Below are positions 16,690 to 26,610 of a stretch of DNA of 64,000 nt, piece by piece (the stretch's first letter is position 1; the number at the start of each line of letters is the position of its first letter). The position numbers were made by a program, and so were the translations under genes. Under the pieces are notes generated by a model. It worked only from the letters and a program-made list of their open reading frames with translations, ran no database searches and was not told the DNA's origin. The stretch comes from Chitinophaga silvisoli (lineage in GTDB: Bacteria; Bacteroidota; Bacteroidia; Chitinophagales; Chitinophagaceae): positions 1 through 64,000 of the forward strand of contig NZ_QTJV01000002.1 in the NCBI RefSeq assembly GCF_003412465.1, read 5' to 3'.

Positions 16690-18192
16690 ATGATGAGGGC
16701 ATTGATTCTACTGTTATGTTTTAACTGTATTCAACTTTCCGCACAACAAAAGAACTTCCCCATTACCAGCTACGGCGCTAAAGGTGATGGCAAAACCAAC
16801 AATACGACCGCTATCCAGGAAGCCATCGACAAAGCAGCTGCTGCAGGCGGTGGAACAGTAGTCATCCCCGCCGGGAAATTCGTGACCGGTGTCATCGCCC
16901 TGAAATCAGGCGTGACCCTGCACCTCGCTCCCAATGCCTTCCTCCTCGCTACTACCAGCCGTAAAGACTATGGCCCGGGCAAAGCCTCTGCCCTGATCGT
17001 GGCGGACAACCAGCATAATATAGGTATCACCGGGAAAGGTACGATCGATGGCCAGGGAGAACTCCTGCTGAAAGATATCTTCGATATGCTCAAAAAAGGA
17101 ACCTTAAAAGATAAGGAATGGCAGCACTATAACGAATGGGGCCAAATGCGACCAGAAGAAAACAATCGTCCCAAACTGATTGCATTCACCAATTGCCAGC
17201 AGGTAACAGTGAAAAATGTGACTATCAAAGATGGCCTCTGCTGGATCCAGGACTATGTAAGCTGTACAGACATGGTGTTTGACAGCATTAAGGTCATTAG
17301 CAACACCTTCCTGAACAACGATGGTATAGACCTGGTAGATTGCAAAAACGTAAAACTCACTAACAGCAGTTTTGATGTAGCCGACGACGGTATTTGCCTT
17401 AAATCACACGACACAGCCGGCCTTTGCGAGAACATCTACATTGCAGATTGTAAAGTACGTTCCAGTGCCAGCGGTTTCAAAATGGGCACCGCTTCATGGG
17501 GTGGCTTCAAAAACATTATCGTTAAAAATATCTATGTCTACAACACCTTCCGCTCTGCCATCGCCATTGAAACAGTGGATGGCGGAATTGTGGAAAACAT
17601 TGACATTAGCAATATAACAGCAAAAAATACCGGTAATGCCATCTTCCTTCGTTTAGGCAAGCGCCAGGCACGCCGCGAACCAGGTACCCTCAGCAAAGTG
17701 CGGATCTCTAATGTAAAGGCAGAGATCCCAGCTACCAAGCCCGATGCAGGCTATAACATGGAAGGGCCCCGTGAACTATTTGAACACAATACTTTCCCGG
17801 CAGGCATTTATGGTATCCCGGGCCATATCATCCAGGATGTGACCCTTGAAAATATAGACATCACCTATGCAGAGAAATCTAAAATGGCAATAGCCAATAT
17901 GAACGTGGATTCATTGCACCGTATCCCTGAAGCCATCAGCGACTATCCCGAATTTTCTATGTTCAGGGAACTGCCGGCATGGGGTTTCTATGTCAGACAT
18001 GCAAGTGGCATTACTTTCAAAAATGTAAAGCTGAGCTACACCGGCGAAGAATTCCGTACAGCCTGCATTTTTGATGATGTAAATGGATTGAAATTAGAAA
18101 AAGTGAAGATTAATAAGGCAGCCTCCAGGCCACTGATCATATTAAATAATGTAAAGGATCCCGTACTGGACGATCCTTCCTTAACCAGGTAA
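16690..18192 (+). CDS. Glycoside hydrolase family 28 protein (polygalacturonase-like)
   Basis: A 500-residue secreted right-handed beta-helix enzyme with a signal peptide (MMRALILLLCFNCIQLSAQQ). The domain opens with the FPITSYGAKGDGKTNNTTAI segment typical of pectin-active beta-helices. Three catalytic acids of GH28 can be placed: Asp211 in NNDGID, and Asp232 and Asp233 in VADDGICLKS. The usual GHG and RIK motifs are altered (SASGFKMGT in their place), which is common in Bacteroidota homologues with non-polygalacturonan substrates. The likely target is pectin or a related acidic polysaccharide. Single gene; it ends directly at the hairpin repeat shared with the converging gene. Confidence 0.85.
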   Translation: MMRALILLLCFNCIQLSAQQKNFPITSYGAKGDGKTNNTTAIQEAIDKAAAAGGGTVVIPAGKFVTGVIALKSGVTLHLAPNAFLLATTSRKDYGPGKASALIVADNQHNIGITGKGTIDGQGELLLKDIFDMLKKGTLKDKEWQHYNEWGQMRPEENNRPKLIAFTNCQQVTVKNVTIKDGLCWIQDYVSCTDMVFDSIKVISNTFLNNDGIDLVDCKNVKLTNSSFDVADDGICLKSHDTAGLCENIYIADCKVRSSASGFKMGTASWGGFKNIIVKNIYVYNTFRSAIAIETVDGGIVENIDISNITAKNTGNAIFLRLGKRQARREPGTLSKVRISNVKAEIPATKPDAGYNMEGPRELFEHNTFPAGIYGIPGHIIQDVTLENIDITYAEKSKMAIANMNVDSLHRIPEAISDYPEFSMFRELPAWGFYVRHASGITFKNVKLSYTGEEFRTACIFDDVNGLKLEKVKINKAASRPLIILNNVKDPVLDDPSLTR

Positions 18193-18255
18193 AAGAAGAG
18201 GGGGGTAGCAAAAGTAATAATGCCATCAAATTACTTTTGCTACACCTCCTTCTTT
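18193..18255. repeat. Short palindromic copy of the MITE-like family (copy D), bidirectional terminator
   Basis: The arms are about 26 bp (aaagaagaggggggtagcaa continuing to aaagtaat, and its near-perfect reverse complement ending in ctccttcttt) around an 11-base loop. The inner 'gtagcaaaagtaat' is the same terminal motif found in copies A-C, so this looks like an internal-deletion derivative. It fills the whole gap between two converging stop codons. Confidence 0.8.
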
Positions 18256-18934
18256 ATATAATAAATTCCAATAATCGTTGTCTCGTCACCGTCTGGTTCC
18301 CCCAATAAAAAGCATCCATTTCATCCAACCTCGCCATGGAGGCATCTGACTGACTCGCCAGCCACCCCACAAATTCCTCTTTGGAAGAGAAAACCTGCAC
18401 CTTATCATCCATCACCCCATCCCACAATCCACCATAATAATAAGCGCCATTACGGTATTCCAGTCCCATGCCGCAATAGTCGCGATGACCAAATCCAAAG
18501 CTCCGGGATTGCAGGCGGTCCGCTACCTGCCGGGCTAACTCCAACCCATATAGCTCTGTTTTGCTTTCCAGTAAGCGCCGCCAGTTCTCCTGCTGTTTAC
18601 GAGCTTCCTGCTCTCTTTGTCTCTGAACCTGCTGGGCCTCCATCTGGAGCCGGCCCTTGCTCACCTGCTTATACACAAACTGGTCCATGACCAGGTCCGC
18701 CTGCACGATTAACCCACCCAGTTCCGGCTCCTGGAATACATATCTGGATACCAAAGAATCGAGCTTTTTGTCTGTCGGCCAAATCAAAACAGGCTTTCCG
18801 TCAGTTCTAATCCCGTTCATGGACAATAAGGCTGGAGCCTGAAACCGGATACTTCCCCGTACACAATGATATTTCTCCAGTACTACCCGGAGCTGAAGGT
18901 CTATGGCTGATTGTAATTCTTCTCTGGATGTCAT
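18254..18934 (-). CDS. Unknown cytoplasmic protein with central coiled coil
   Basis: A 226-residue protein I do not recognise. The N-terminal region (1-95) is mixed alpha/beta with LSMNGIRTDGKPVLIWPTD. Residues about 98-135 are a charged helix rich in Gln, Arg and Glu (QVSKGRLQMEAQQVQRQREQ) likely to form a coiled coil. The C-terminal part has a Gly/Tyr-rich stretch (YRNGAYYYGGLWDG) followed by FSSKEEFVGWLASQSD. No export signal. It converges on the GH28 gene. The 128-bp gap on its 5' side holds an AT-rich stretch but no motif I can name. Confidence 0.6.
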   Translation of the reverse strand: MTSREELQSAIDLQLRVVLEKYHCVRGSIRFQAPALLSMNGIRTDGKPVLIWPTDKKLDSLVSRYVFQEPELGGLIVQADLVMDQFVYKQVSKGRLQMEAQQVQRQREQEARKQQENWRRLLESKTELYGLELARQVADRLQSRSFGFGHRDYCGMGLEYRNGAYYYGGLWDGVMDDKVQVFSSKEEFVGWLASQSDASMARLDEMDAFYWGNQTVTRQRLLEFII

Positions 18935-19062
18935 TAAGGATAGCTTTACGAACTTGATGACAATTTACATTTTCTCAGATAAAAATGATTATCAATCATT
19001 TTTTCTTTTTATTAAGAAAAAGGAGAAGCTTTTGGGGTAATTTAATATATAAATTAATCATA

Positions 19063-19926
19063 CTACCATCGCGATCCCCCCTCATGAGGTCTCTGATGCA
19101 TTAACTGTCCGCCCGGTAATAAATCTACCAGTACTTCATATTCTTCTGTTTCAGGTACACCATGCTTCCTCACTATATCAAACTGTAGCAGCCCCAATTC
19201 ATTATTGATCTTATCCATTACGTCGGCATCCAGCTGCATTGCCTCATCAGGATTCGTTCCACTCATCCGCTTATTAATTTCTTTACAGCTGGCTTTCCCA
19301 TTTTCATCGATCGTCACTTTCACCACATATTTCTGATTCATTGGGAACAATTCCTTCCAGTTTAAATGGCCCAGGCTAGCAAAAAGCGTATCATAAACAT
19401 TTACATTGAAATCACATGGCCTTTCTATACCATTCACTATGGGAGTATAGTTATTCACAAGCTCATGGCGTGTTACTATACCTTTCTTACATCTAAACAG
19501 TTCTTCCCTGGTAAATTCCTTCCTGTCGATCTTATCTCTCATTACATCTCCACCCTTATTAACCGCCAGCAATCCAGAAAACCAATACGCCGCTACCTTA
19601 CCATCTTTATAATAATCCGGGAATGCTGCCTGAAGCACCTTATCACTATTCTTGATGTACTTCATACCGGTGAGATATAATTTCCCATCAATCACCTCCC
19701 AGTAGCGGCTACCTGCAGTCAGATCATCAGGCTTCACCGTCTTGCCATATAAGTCCAGGGCATGCTGAAACCGGTCTGCTTCCTTTTTGTCCAGGTAATC
19801 AAAAGGATAATAATAAAGCGTAGTGGTATCTGCTCCGTTGATAAACAGTTCAGGAGCAATATGGGAGACCCATATATTTGTTGTTTTGGGCATCAGCAGG
19901 TATAGGCAGAATAATATCGGGTACAT
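19063..19926 (-). CDS. Unknown exported or membrane-anchored protein
   Basis: A 287-residue protein with a short hydrophobic N-terminus (MYPILFCLYLLMPKTTNIWV) that could be a signal peptide or a single anchor. The body is soluble. KYVVKVTIDENGKASCKEI near residue 210 resembles the 'VxFxVxxDGxV' strand seen in TonB C-terminal-like domains of Bacteroidota, but the rest of that domain is not evident, so I leave the function open. It is monocistronic. Its 5' flank (19927-20265) holds no convincing gene. Confidence 0.55.
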   Translation of the reverse strand: MYPILFCLYLLMPKTTNIWVSHIAPELFINGADTTTLYYYPFDYLDKKEADRFQHALDLYGKTVKPDDLTAGSRYWEVIDGKLYLTGMKYIKNSDKVLQAAFPDYYKDGKVAAYWFSGLLAVNKGGDVMRDKIDRKEFTREELFRCKKGIVTRHELVNNYTPIVNGIERPCDFNVNVYDTLFASLGHLNWKELFPMNQKYVVKVTIDENGKASCKEINKRMSGTNPDEAMQLDADVMDKINNELGLLQFDIVRKHGVPETEEYEVLVDLLPGGQLMHQRPHEGGSRW

Positions 19927-20265
19927 ATAACTAAACTACAAAAAAAATACTTCTGCTAAAAGATCATTGATATCTCACACTCTCAGTTCATGCTTTCCCC
20001 ATATAAAACTCACTTCCTGCACGGCCCCAACGAGAATCCGGTACGTTATCAGGTATAGGGAGAATAAATATGCGTGTATCCTAATGCGATAGCTTCCTTC
20101 TACCCCAATATTGTAAATCGTGTTTTTATCCCAGTTCGCTTCCTGCCCACATGGTGCCGGAAATGAAGTAGCCTGGCCATGACATACCTCCTGATCCTTT
20201 CATGGGTGAAGTCCACCGGTATACCATAAGGGATATTAACTGATAAGCACCGTTTTTTCAAGGGG
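19927..20265. other. 339-bp intergenic stretch without a supported gene
   Basis: No frame on either strand gives a convincing protein. The minus frame ending at 20100 starts inside msrB and lacks its own start. A short minus-strand frame ending near 19991 reads as plausible protein (FILPIPDNVPDSRWGRAG) but is closed by stops upstream, so it may be a gene remnant or chance. Confidence 0.5.
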
Positions 20266-20300
20266 CAAAAAAAATCGCTCCTGCCTGAGGCAGGAGCGAT
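20266..20300 (-). terminator. Terminator of msrB
   Basis: Stem atcgctcctgcct / aggcaggagcgat, followed on the minus strand by a run of eight or more T. It lies just past the msrB stop. Confidence 0.85.
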
Positions 20301-20322
20301 GACTATTTTAACTGACCATTTG

Positions 20323-20838
20323 TCAGTGACCATCCGGTTCAAAATCCAGGGAAACTGAGTTCATACAGAACCGCTTACCTGTAGGTGGAGGACCATCGTC
20401 AAAAATATGACCTAAATGTGAGTTACATCTTGCACATTCCACCTCTATCCGTTGCATACCATAAGAGTTATCCTCTTTATAGATTACACTGTTTGGACGA
20501 TCTGCTTCAAAGAAGCTGGGCCAACCGCAGCTGCTGGCAAACTTGGCATCAGAGCGGAAAAGTTTATTGCCGCATACAGCGCAGTAGTAAGTGCCTTTGG
20601 TATCTGCATCCCAGTATTTACCGGTAAAAGCCCTTTCTGTTGCCTGTTCTCTGGCTACCGCATAGAGGTCAGCCGGCAGAATTTTCTTCCATTCTGCATT
20701 GCTGACGTTCAGATGGGTCGTGTCTGTGCGTGAATAGTATGGGTTATGCATATCTGATTTGGTTTTACTTTGCTGAGCGCGGCCGGTGCAGCTGAAAAGC
20801 ATACATAGCAGCATGCTCAGGTATATTGCGTTTCTCAT
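20323..20838 (-). CDS. msrB: Peptide-methionine (R)-S-oxide reductase, lipoprotein form
   Basis: A 171-residue MsrB. The start was chosen at the ATG giving MRNAIYLSMLLCMLFSCTGR, a lipoprotein signal peptide; the frame is open 23 codons upstream. The MsrB fold shows two zinc CxxC pairs (CAVCGNK and CARCNSHLGH), the GWPSF motif, and the catalytic cysteine in RFCMNSVSL near the C-terminus. It reduces methionine-R-sulfoxide in proteins. Because it is exported it probably repairs oxidised envelope proteins, as do other periplasmic Msr enzymes. Length is normal. Monocistronic with its own terminator. Confidence 0.93.
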   Translation of the reverse strand: MRNAIYLSMLLCMLFSCTGRAQQSKTKSDMHNPYYSRTDTTHLNVSNAEWKKILPADLYAVAREQATERAFTGKYWDADTKGTYYCAVCGNKLFRSDAKFASSCGWPSFFEADRPNSVIYKEDNSYGMQRIEVECARCNSHLGHIFDDGPPPTGKRFCMNSVSLDFEPDGH

Positions 20839-20968
20839 TATAATAGTATTATAATAATAGTAACGAATTTCGGACCAAACAAGATTGCATGACATTTTAG
20901 CTACCACCCTTATTTAACAATATTTTAGCCAAACTGCCATAATACGCCATAAGAGCAATAAAGCTTTA

Positions 20969-21934
20969 CTAAACCGGGGAAATGATGGTCTCATACAGCA
21001 GCTTCCCCTCATAGTTGATCACCTTAATATTTAACTGCTCTTTGGCCACAGAAAAATACATAAAACCATAATCTGCCGCCTGGAAACGGCTGTATGACAA
21101 TCCCTCCTTCACCGGGGTAACTTCTGAGCCAGCTCCCGAAATAAAGTGAAGGGTCACCCCACTGCTCTTCAGGTGCTGAAGCGAGTGATCATGACCTGAT
21201 AGATAGACATTCACCTGGTGCTTCTCCAACACATCTTCTAAAATCTTTCTAATGCCAAGTGTATCATAATTCGTAGTACGGGGACCAGCAGTATACATTG
21301 GATGATGACCAACTACCATCTTCCAGCGCACATCCTTGCCTGCGGCAGCCAGGGTTTTGTCAATCCACTCCAGCTGCTTTTCAGGATGCTGCCCTTTTAC
21401 ATGCGGACCGTACTCCGGATTGTCATAAAACTCAGGCAACATAGGGTTCGTATCAATAAAAAGCATCAGCACCCTGCCATCCTTTCCCAGAGAAAACTCC
21501 TTGGAATAATAACGCGCCGGCATCTTCCAGCGGCGGCTGATAGTGCTGTAGCGTACCTGGGCATCGGGATCAGACTTATAATCATGATTGCCCAGGATCG
21601 GATACCAATCCCATTGCAGGGAAAAATCAGTATAGATGTTTTCAAAGGAATAGTGAAACAAGGGATCGTGTTCACTAATCACACCAGAAGGATAGAAATT
21701 ATCACCTGTGGATATAATAAACTGATTAGGGTGCTCGCTCGCCCACTTGCCCATTTGCCGGGCTACATGTAATTGATGATCGGCACCATTGCGGCCCCAG
21801 TCGCCAATAGCGAGAAACTGTAAGGGATAACTTTCTACCGGGGCAGATGGTGCTGCGTAAGCGCTGAGAGATGATAAAACGGAAGTGCTTAAAACACTAA
21901 AAGCTGTCTGTTTAAAAAAAGTCCTTCTTTCCAT
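20969..21934 (-). CDS. Exported metallophosphoesterase, purple acid phosphatase-like
   Basis: A 321-residue enzyme with a signal sequence (MERRTFFKQTAFSVLSTSVL...AYAA; the RR pair hints at Tat export). The dinuclear metal motifs appear in the order of calcineurin-like phosphoesterases: AIGDWGRNG, STGDNFYPSG, ILGNHDYKSD, VVGHHPMYT and YLSGHDHSLQ. The GDWG and GDNFYPSG pattern is close to tartrate-resistant (ACP5) acid phosphatases. It likely releases phosphate from organic phosphates outside the cytoplasm. It lies downstream of the SusC/SusD pair in the same direction, separated by a MITE-like element, so it may belong functionally to that uptake locus; this is inference. Confidence 0.88.
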   Translation of the reverse strand: MERRTFFKQTAFSVLSTSVLSSLSAYAAPSAPVESYPLQFLAIGDWGRNGADHQLHVARQMGKWASEHPNQFIISTGDNFYPSGVISEHDPLFHYSFENIYTDFSLQWDWYPILGNHDYKSDPDAQVRYSTISRRWKMPARYYSKEFSLGKDGRVLMLFIDTNPMLPEFYDNPEYGPHVKGQHPEKQLEWIDKTLAAAGKDVRWKMVVGHHPMYTAGPRTTNYDTLGIRKILEDVLEKHQVNVYLSGHDHSLQHLKSSGVTLHFISGAGSEVTPVKEGLSYSRFQAADYGFMYFSVAKEQLNIKVINYEGKLLYETIISPV

Positions 21935-21946
21935 GCATCCTATTTA

Positions 21947-22060
21947 TAGAGGCTGTAGCAAAAGTAAAATTCCCGGGATTTAATCAGGCTCCCTGTTAAA
22001 GAGCGTTTTCTTTTATTGAATGCTAAGTACCATCATATTACTTTTGATACAACCTCTATC
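21947..22060. repeat. MITE-like intergenic element, copy B
   Basis: 114 bp with terminal inverted repeats atagaggctgtagcaaaagt at the left and the reverse complement of atagaggttgtatcaaaagt at the right. It is inverted relative to copies A and C: its reverse complement reads through the same gatggta...attaaatcccgg interior. The right end is 4 bp from the susD stop codon. Confidence 0.85.
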
Positions 22061-22063
22061 CAA

Positions 22064-23572
22064 TTAATAACCTTCGTTCTGAACAAGATTTGCATTTAAT
22101 ACTATCTCAGTAGCCGGAATAGGGAACAATCTTCTGGTAGTCGCCTCACCACCTGTCTTAAAGCCCCAGCTGCCTTCCCACTTACCAAAACGGATCAGGT
22201 CATTCCTTCTCCAACCTTCCCATGCCAGCTCACGACCTCTTTCGTCCAGGATATCCTGCAATGTGAGTGATGTCACCGTTGGCGCATTCACCCTTGAACG
22301 TACTTTATTAAATAATTCCACCGCAGTAGCAGTACTCCCCCCATTGCGCAACAAAGCCTCCGCCTGCATCAGGTATACATCCGCCAGCCGAAGTACAGGA
22401 ATGTCATTGTTCTGATAACGGTTCACAGCATTGGGATCAGGATAGAACTTGATCGACCTTGCACCACAGGAAACGCCATTCACCTCCGCACCCACATTCA
22501 TCGTGGCAGCATCCGTCAATGTAATCTCACGGGTCAGGTTCAGCTGATAACTACCATTCATAATTTTGTTACCGGCAAAGTCATATTGCAAGCCGGATAA
22601 CCAGGTCGTATCTCTCGCATCGCCCGCCAGGCTAAACAGGTCAAAGAATTCAGGAGATGTACACATCGCATTACTGGGACTGAAATTAAGCCCGTATTTT
22701 GCCTTCAGTGTTCCATGCAGTGTATAACGGGTAAAATAGTTGCCCGTTGCCTTATTGGCATCAAACACGGCAACAAAGATAGTTTCATTGTTAGCCGTGT
22801 TATCAGGACTAAACAAATTCATATAGCTCTTCTCCAGCGATAAGCCCGATTCATCCATGATCTTTTTGCCATAGGTCACGGCATCATCATACCTGGCAGT
22901 ACCTGTGTAGTACTCAGCATTCAGGTACAACTTCTGTAACAATGCATACGCCATCCATAAGGTAGGACGACCATAATATTCCAGCGTAACAGTAGACGGT
23001 GCACCCAATCCAGGTGCCGCTGCCAGCAATTCACTTTCTATATAGTTAAATATTTCCGCACGGGTAGACTGGGTAGGACTTGCCGTGCTGCCATAAGTCG
23101 TGATAGGCACATTACCATACAGGTCCATCATATAGAAATAAAACAATGCACGCATGGTACGGATCTCCGCTGTAAACTGTGTACGCAGTGCACTGGAATC
23201 AGCTTTCGACAACAGGTTCAATACCCTGTTACACTCAGAGATACTACTATAACCCCAGTTCCAGGGAGCATCCAGGTCCGAAGAAGTCCAGGTATGCTTA
23301 TGCCACTTTATGTACGATCCATTGTCATAATAGCTACCATTCCTGTTAGGAATCATCGCCTCATCAGTAGACAATTCTATCACTCTCCAGAAATCAACTG
23401 CAAAACTCTGGCTCGACATCTTCTGGTATACAGAACCAGTTGCCGCCACATAGCCTTCCTGTGTATTGGGAATAGTGGTCAGCTGTGATTCAACAGGCAC
23501 ATCCAGCTTGGTACATCCTGCTGCCGCCATCATAAGTGTTGCGGAAATAGCGATATATAATAATGCTTTCAT
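22064..23572 (-). CDS. RagB/SusD-family nutrient-binding outer-membrane lipoprotein
   Basis: A 502-residue SusD-like protein. The lipoprotein signal peptide ends at AAAGCTKLD, and TPR-like helices follow in the usual SusD arrangement. The typical C-terminal features are present: VLRLADVYLMQAEALLR, FNKVRSRVNAPTV, LDERGRELAWEGWRRNDLIRFG and the ending RLFPIPATEIVLNANLVQN. SusD proteins cap the SusC channel on the cell surface and bind the ligand. It follows susC by 14 bp. The ligand is unknown; the nearest downstream enzyme is an acid phosphatase rather than a glycosidase. Confidence 0.95.
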   Translation of the reverse strand: MKALLYIAISATLMMAAAGCTKLDVPVESQLTTIPNTQEGYVAATGSVYQKMSSQSFAVDFWRVIELSTDEAMIPNRNGSYYDNGSYIKWHKHTWTSSDLDAPWNWGYSSISECNRVLNLLSKADSSALRTQFTAEIRTMRALFYFYMMDLYGNVPITTYGSTASPTQSTRAEIFNYIESELLAAAPGLGAPSTVTLEYYGRPTLWMAYALLQKLYLNAEYYTGTARYDDAVTYGKKIMDESGLSLEKSYMNLFSPDNTANNETIFVAVFDANKATGNYFTRYTLHGTLKAKYGLNFSPSNAMCTSPEFFDLFSLAGDARDTTWLSGLQYDFAGNKIMNGSYQLNLTREITLTDAATMNVGAEVNGVSCGARSIKFYPDPNAVNRYQNNDIPVLRLADVYLMQAEALLRNGGSTATAVELFNKVRSRVNAPTVTSLTLQDILDERGRELAWEGWRRNDLIRFGKWEGSWGFKTGGEATTRRLFPIPATEIVLNANLVQNEGY

Positions 23573-23586
23573 TCTTCAGTTCAGTT

Positions 23587-26583
23587 TTAAAATGTAACAT
23601 TCAATCCCAGCAGGAACGTACGGGTCTTAGGATAATAACTGCGGTTATCAATACCCGGAGTCTGACCAGATACATTGATTTCCGGATCAATACCCTTATA
23701 TTTTGTGATGATGAACAGGTTATTACCCGAAGCATACACACGCAGCTGATAATTCTTTTTAGTAGCAAATGAGTACCCCAATGTCGCATTATCCAGTCTT
23801 AGGTAAGAACCACTCTCCACATAACGGCTGGATATGAAATGATCCTTATCGTCATTGATTGATTCAGATAATGTGCTTACGGGCACATTGGTGGTATTGG
23901 CATAAATAGGAGCATTCATATCAGCACGGGTGGCATTCAGAATCTGGTTGCCATATACCCCGCGTACAAAGATGTTGAGGTCAAACTGTCCGTAACGGAA
24001 AGTATTGTTCCAGCCATAGATCAACTTAGGTTGTGCGGAACCAGTGACACGGAAATTGCTAAATGCGGTACTATCAGTAGAAATGGTACCATCAGCAGCA
24101 ACGAATGTAGACTTACCAGCTGCATTTTTGCCTGCATACTCCAGGGTATAAAAGGAGCCCAATGGCATCCCCTCTTTGATGATCTGGTAACCATTAATAC
24201 CTGATTGTCCACGGGCACTGAAGGCAGCTGTGTAAAACTGTGATGCACTGAACAGCTCATTTGAAATAGAGGTAATCTTATTCACATTGTGTGCAAGGAT
24301 AACAGCGGAGGTCCAGCTGAACTTTCCTGTCTTTACAGGAGTAGTACTCAATGCCAATTCAATACCTTTGTTACTCATTGCACCCACATTCGCTGTCATA
24401 GTATTGTACGGATACTGCGTGGTAGATACCGTATAGTCGCCAATCAGGTCAGTCGTATGCTTGTTATACACATCCACACTACCACTCAATTTGTTATTGA
24501 ACAATACGAAATCCACACCTACGTTAGTCGTTGCAGTACGCTCCCATCTCAGGTCAGGATTATCATTTTGAATAGGAGTGAGAGAATTGATCCACTCCCC
24601 GTTATAATAGAAGTAAGAAGACCCGCTACCATAAATCAGTCGGGAAGTATAAGCATTGAAGCCGGTGGAGTTACCTACCACACCATACCCCGCCCGTACC
24701 TTCAATACATTTACGAAGTTTACCCCCTTCATAAAACGCTCATTGTGAATATTCCAACCCAGCGATACAGATGGGAAATAACCCCAGCGGTTATTCGCAC
24801 CAAAAGCTGAAGAACCATCACGACGCAGTGATCCCTGGAACAGGAAGCGACCATCATAATCATAAAATGCCCTGCCATAAAAAGAGATCAGTCGCAGGGT
24901 AGATACATAGATATCACCATAGTTAACAGTCGTTCCATTCCCCTGACCCAGGTTATTCCATTTCAGGTCATCGGATACAAAGTTATATCCGCTTACCTGG
25001 TACCCATCGCCATTACGATCTTCCTGCCAGCTATAACCACCCAGCAACTTGATGTTGTGCTTATCGAACCTTCTTTCGTAGGTAGCAAAAGATTCCAGTA
25101 CTTTCTTGGTATTGGAAACATTTGTACGCTGTGCATAACCGGTATAATCCTGGGCCAGCATAGAAGAACTGTTATAATACAGGTCTGTATCATTGCGCTG
25201 TCGCTGATAGGAGACAGAGGTGGTGAAGTCCAGGCCTTTCAGGATATTCACAGTAGCAATACCATTTACCAGGAGAATATTGGATTTACTGTGAATCGTA
25301 TTGTCGTTGATCAAAGCAACCGGGTTGTAATAACCACTCGTGCCTGTAGTACGGGTCCTGTCTTCATAATAACTGCCATCCGCATTTTTCACAGGAACAG
25401 TAGGCATATAAGTAAGCATATTGCTCAGCACCTGGCCGGGAATTTGCTTACCATTCGTGATGCTGTTCGTCACATTCATATCCAGCTTCAGGCGATTGTT
25501 AAAAGCGCGGTGCTGTAAATTGGTACGTACTACAAAACGATCCATGGCAGAACCTTTAATAATACCTTCATTGTTCAGGTAGTTCACACTCACCCCATAA
25601 GCAGAGTTTTGGTTGCTGCCATTGAAAGCAACATTATGGTTGTGAGAAAAACCGGTACGCGTCACTTCTTTCTGCCAGTCTGTATTACTCACCCCATCAT
25701 CATTGATGGCATCAATGGTAACGTTATTCGCATCCAGGTAAGAACGGAGCTGTGATGCAGATGCCATTTTAATGGTGTTAGAAATTCGTTCAACTGCCCC
25801 ATAGGTACTATAAGAAAGATGTGATTCCCCCGAACGTACCTTGCGGGTGGTAATAATGATCACACCATTCGCTGCACGGGAACCGTAAATAGATGTGGAC
25901 ACCGCGTCTTTCAGTACTTCCATGCTTTCGATATCCCCAGGAGCCACACTATAAATAGATGCTCCCGGCACCCCATCGATTACATAAAAAGGCTCATAGG
26001 CATCCGTACCAGACCTGAAAGAAGAAGGACCACGGAGTATTACAGCGGCATTTTCATTCGGGTTACCACTCCTGGAAATATTCAGACCTGCGACCTTACC
26101 CTGCAGCATCTGCACCGGATCACTATACACACCTACATTAAAATCTTCTTTCCTGACGGAGGTCACGGCACCTACCATTTCACTCCGGCTTCTGCTACCA
26201 TAACCAATTACCACCACATCACTGAGCTGACCATTGTTTTCCTGCATCTTAAATGCAAGTGAAAGCTGGTCATTGGCTTTTACACTATAGCGTTCGCTCA
26301 CGTGAGTCGTATAACCTATATAGCTTGCTTTGATCACATACCCGGTATCCGCAGGTACCTTTGCAAAGCGGAATAAACCAATAGAATCTGTACGCGTTAC
26401 TTTAGAAAATGAAGAAGCATTGCGGGTCAGGATGACAGTAGCACCGGGAAGGGGTTCTCCCTTCTCCGTCCTGATCAAACCTTTGATATCTCCCGTTTGG
26501 GCAAAAACTTTTAAATGCAGCAATACGGCAAATAAGAGCAGCACCGCATATCGCGGAAACGGTCTTTTTCCTCTAAATGTCAT
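23587..26583 (-). CDS. SusC/RagA-family TonB-dependent transporter
   Basis: A 998-residue outer-membrane transporter. It has a signal peptide (MTFRGKRPFPRY...KVFAQ), a carboxypeptidase-like beta-sandwich (about 30-110, with GEPLPGATVIL), a TonB box region (LSDVVVIGYGSRSRSEMVGA), and a plug with VAGLNISRSGNPNENAAVIL, YVIDGVPGA and the SusC signature SIYGSRAANGVIIITT. A 22-strand-type barrel ends in FLLGLNVTF. It is followed by susD and preceded by a FecR gene whose signal probably governs this locus. The Sus-type pair imports an oligomeric nutrient that cannot be named from sequence. Confidence 0.95.
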   Translation of the reverse strand: MTFRGKRPFPRYAVLLLFAVLLHLKVFAQTGDIKGLIRTEKGEPLPGATVILTRNASSFSKVTRTDSIGLFRFAKVPADTGYVIKASYIGYTTHVSERYSVKANDQLSLAFKMQENNGQLSDVVVIGYGSRSRSEMVGAVTSVRKEDFNVGVYSDPVQMLQGKVAGLNISRSGNPNENAAVILRGPSSFRSGTDAYEPFYVIDGVPGASIYSVAPGDIESMEVLKDAVSTSIYGSRAANGVIIITTRKVRSGESHLSYSTYGAVERISNTIKMASASQLRSYLDANNVTIDAINDDGVSNTDWQKEVTRTGFSHNHNVAFNGSNQNSAYGVSVNYLNNEGIIKGSAMDRFVVRTNLQHRAFNNRLKLDMNVTNSITNGKQIPGQVLSNMLTYMPTVPVKNADGSYYEDRTRTTGTSGYYNPVALINDNTIHSKSNILLVNGIATVNILKGLDFTTSVSYQRQRNDTDLYYNSSSMLAQDYTGYAQRTNVSNTKKVLESFATYERRFDKHNIKLLGGYSWQEDRNGDGYQVSGYNFVSDDLKWNNLGQGNGTTVNYGDIYVSTLRLISFYGRAFYDYDGRFLFQGSLRRDGSSAFGANNRWGYFPSVSLGWNIHNERFMKGVNFVNVLKVRAGYGVVGNSTGFNAYTSRLIYGSGSSYFYYNGEWINSLTPIQNDNPDLRWERTATTNVGVDFVLFNNKLSGSVDVYNKHTTDLIGDYTVSTTQYPYNTMTANVGAMSNKGIELALSTTPVKTGKFSWTSAVILAHNVNKITSISNELFSASQFYTAAFSARGQSGINGYQIIKEGMPLGSFYTLEYAGKNAAGKSTFVAADGTISTDSTAFSNFRVTGSAQPKLIYGWNNTFRYGQFDLNIFVRGVYGNQILNATRADMNAPIYANTTNVPVSTLSESINDDKDHFISSRYVESGSYLRLDNATLGYSFATKKNYQLRVYASGNNLFIITKYKGIDPEINVSGQTPGIDNRSYYPKTRTFLLGLNVTF

Positions 26584-26610
26584 GTTATTCTGTATTTATG
26601 TATGATCCTG

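Noticed and set aside
20100..20342. 80-codon minus-strand ORF next to msrB
   Set aside because: It starts inside the msrB coding region, spans the msrB terminator and has no family resemblance.
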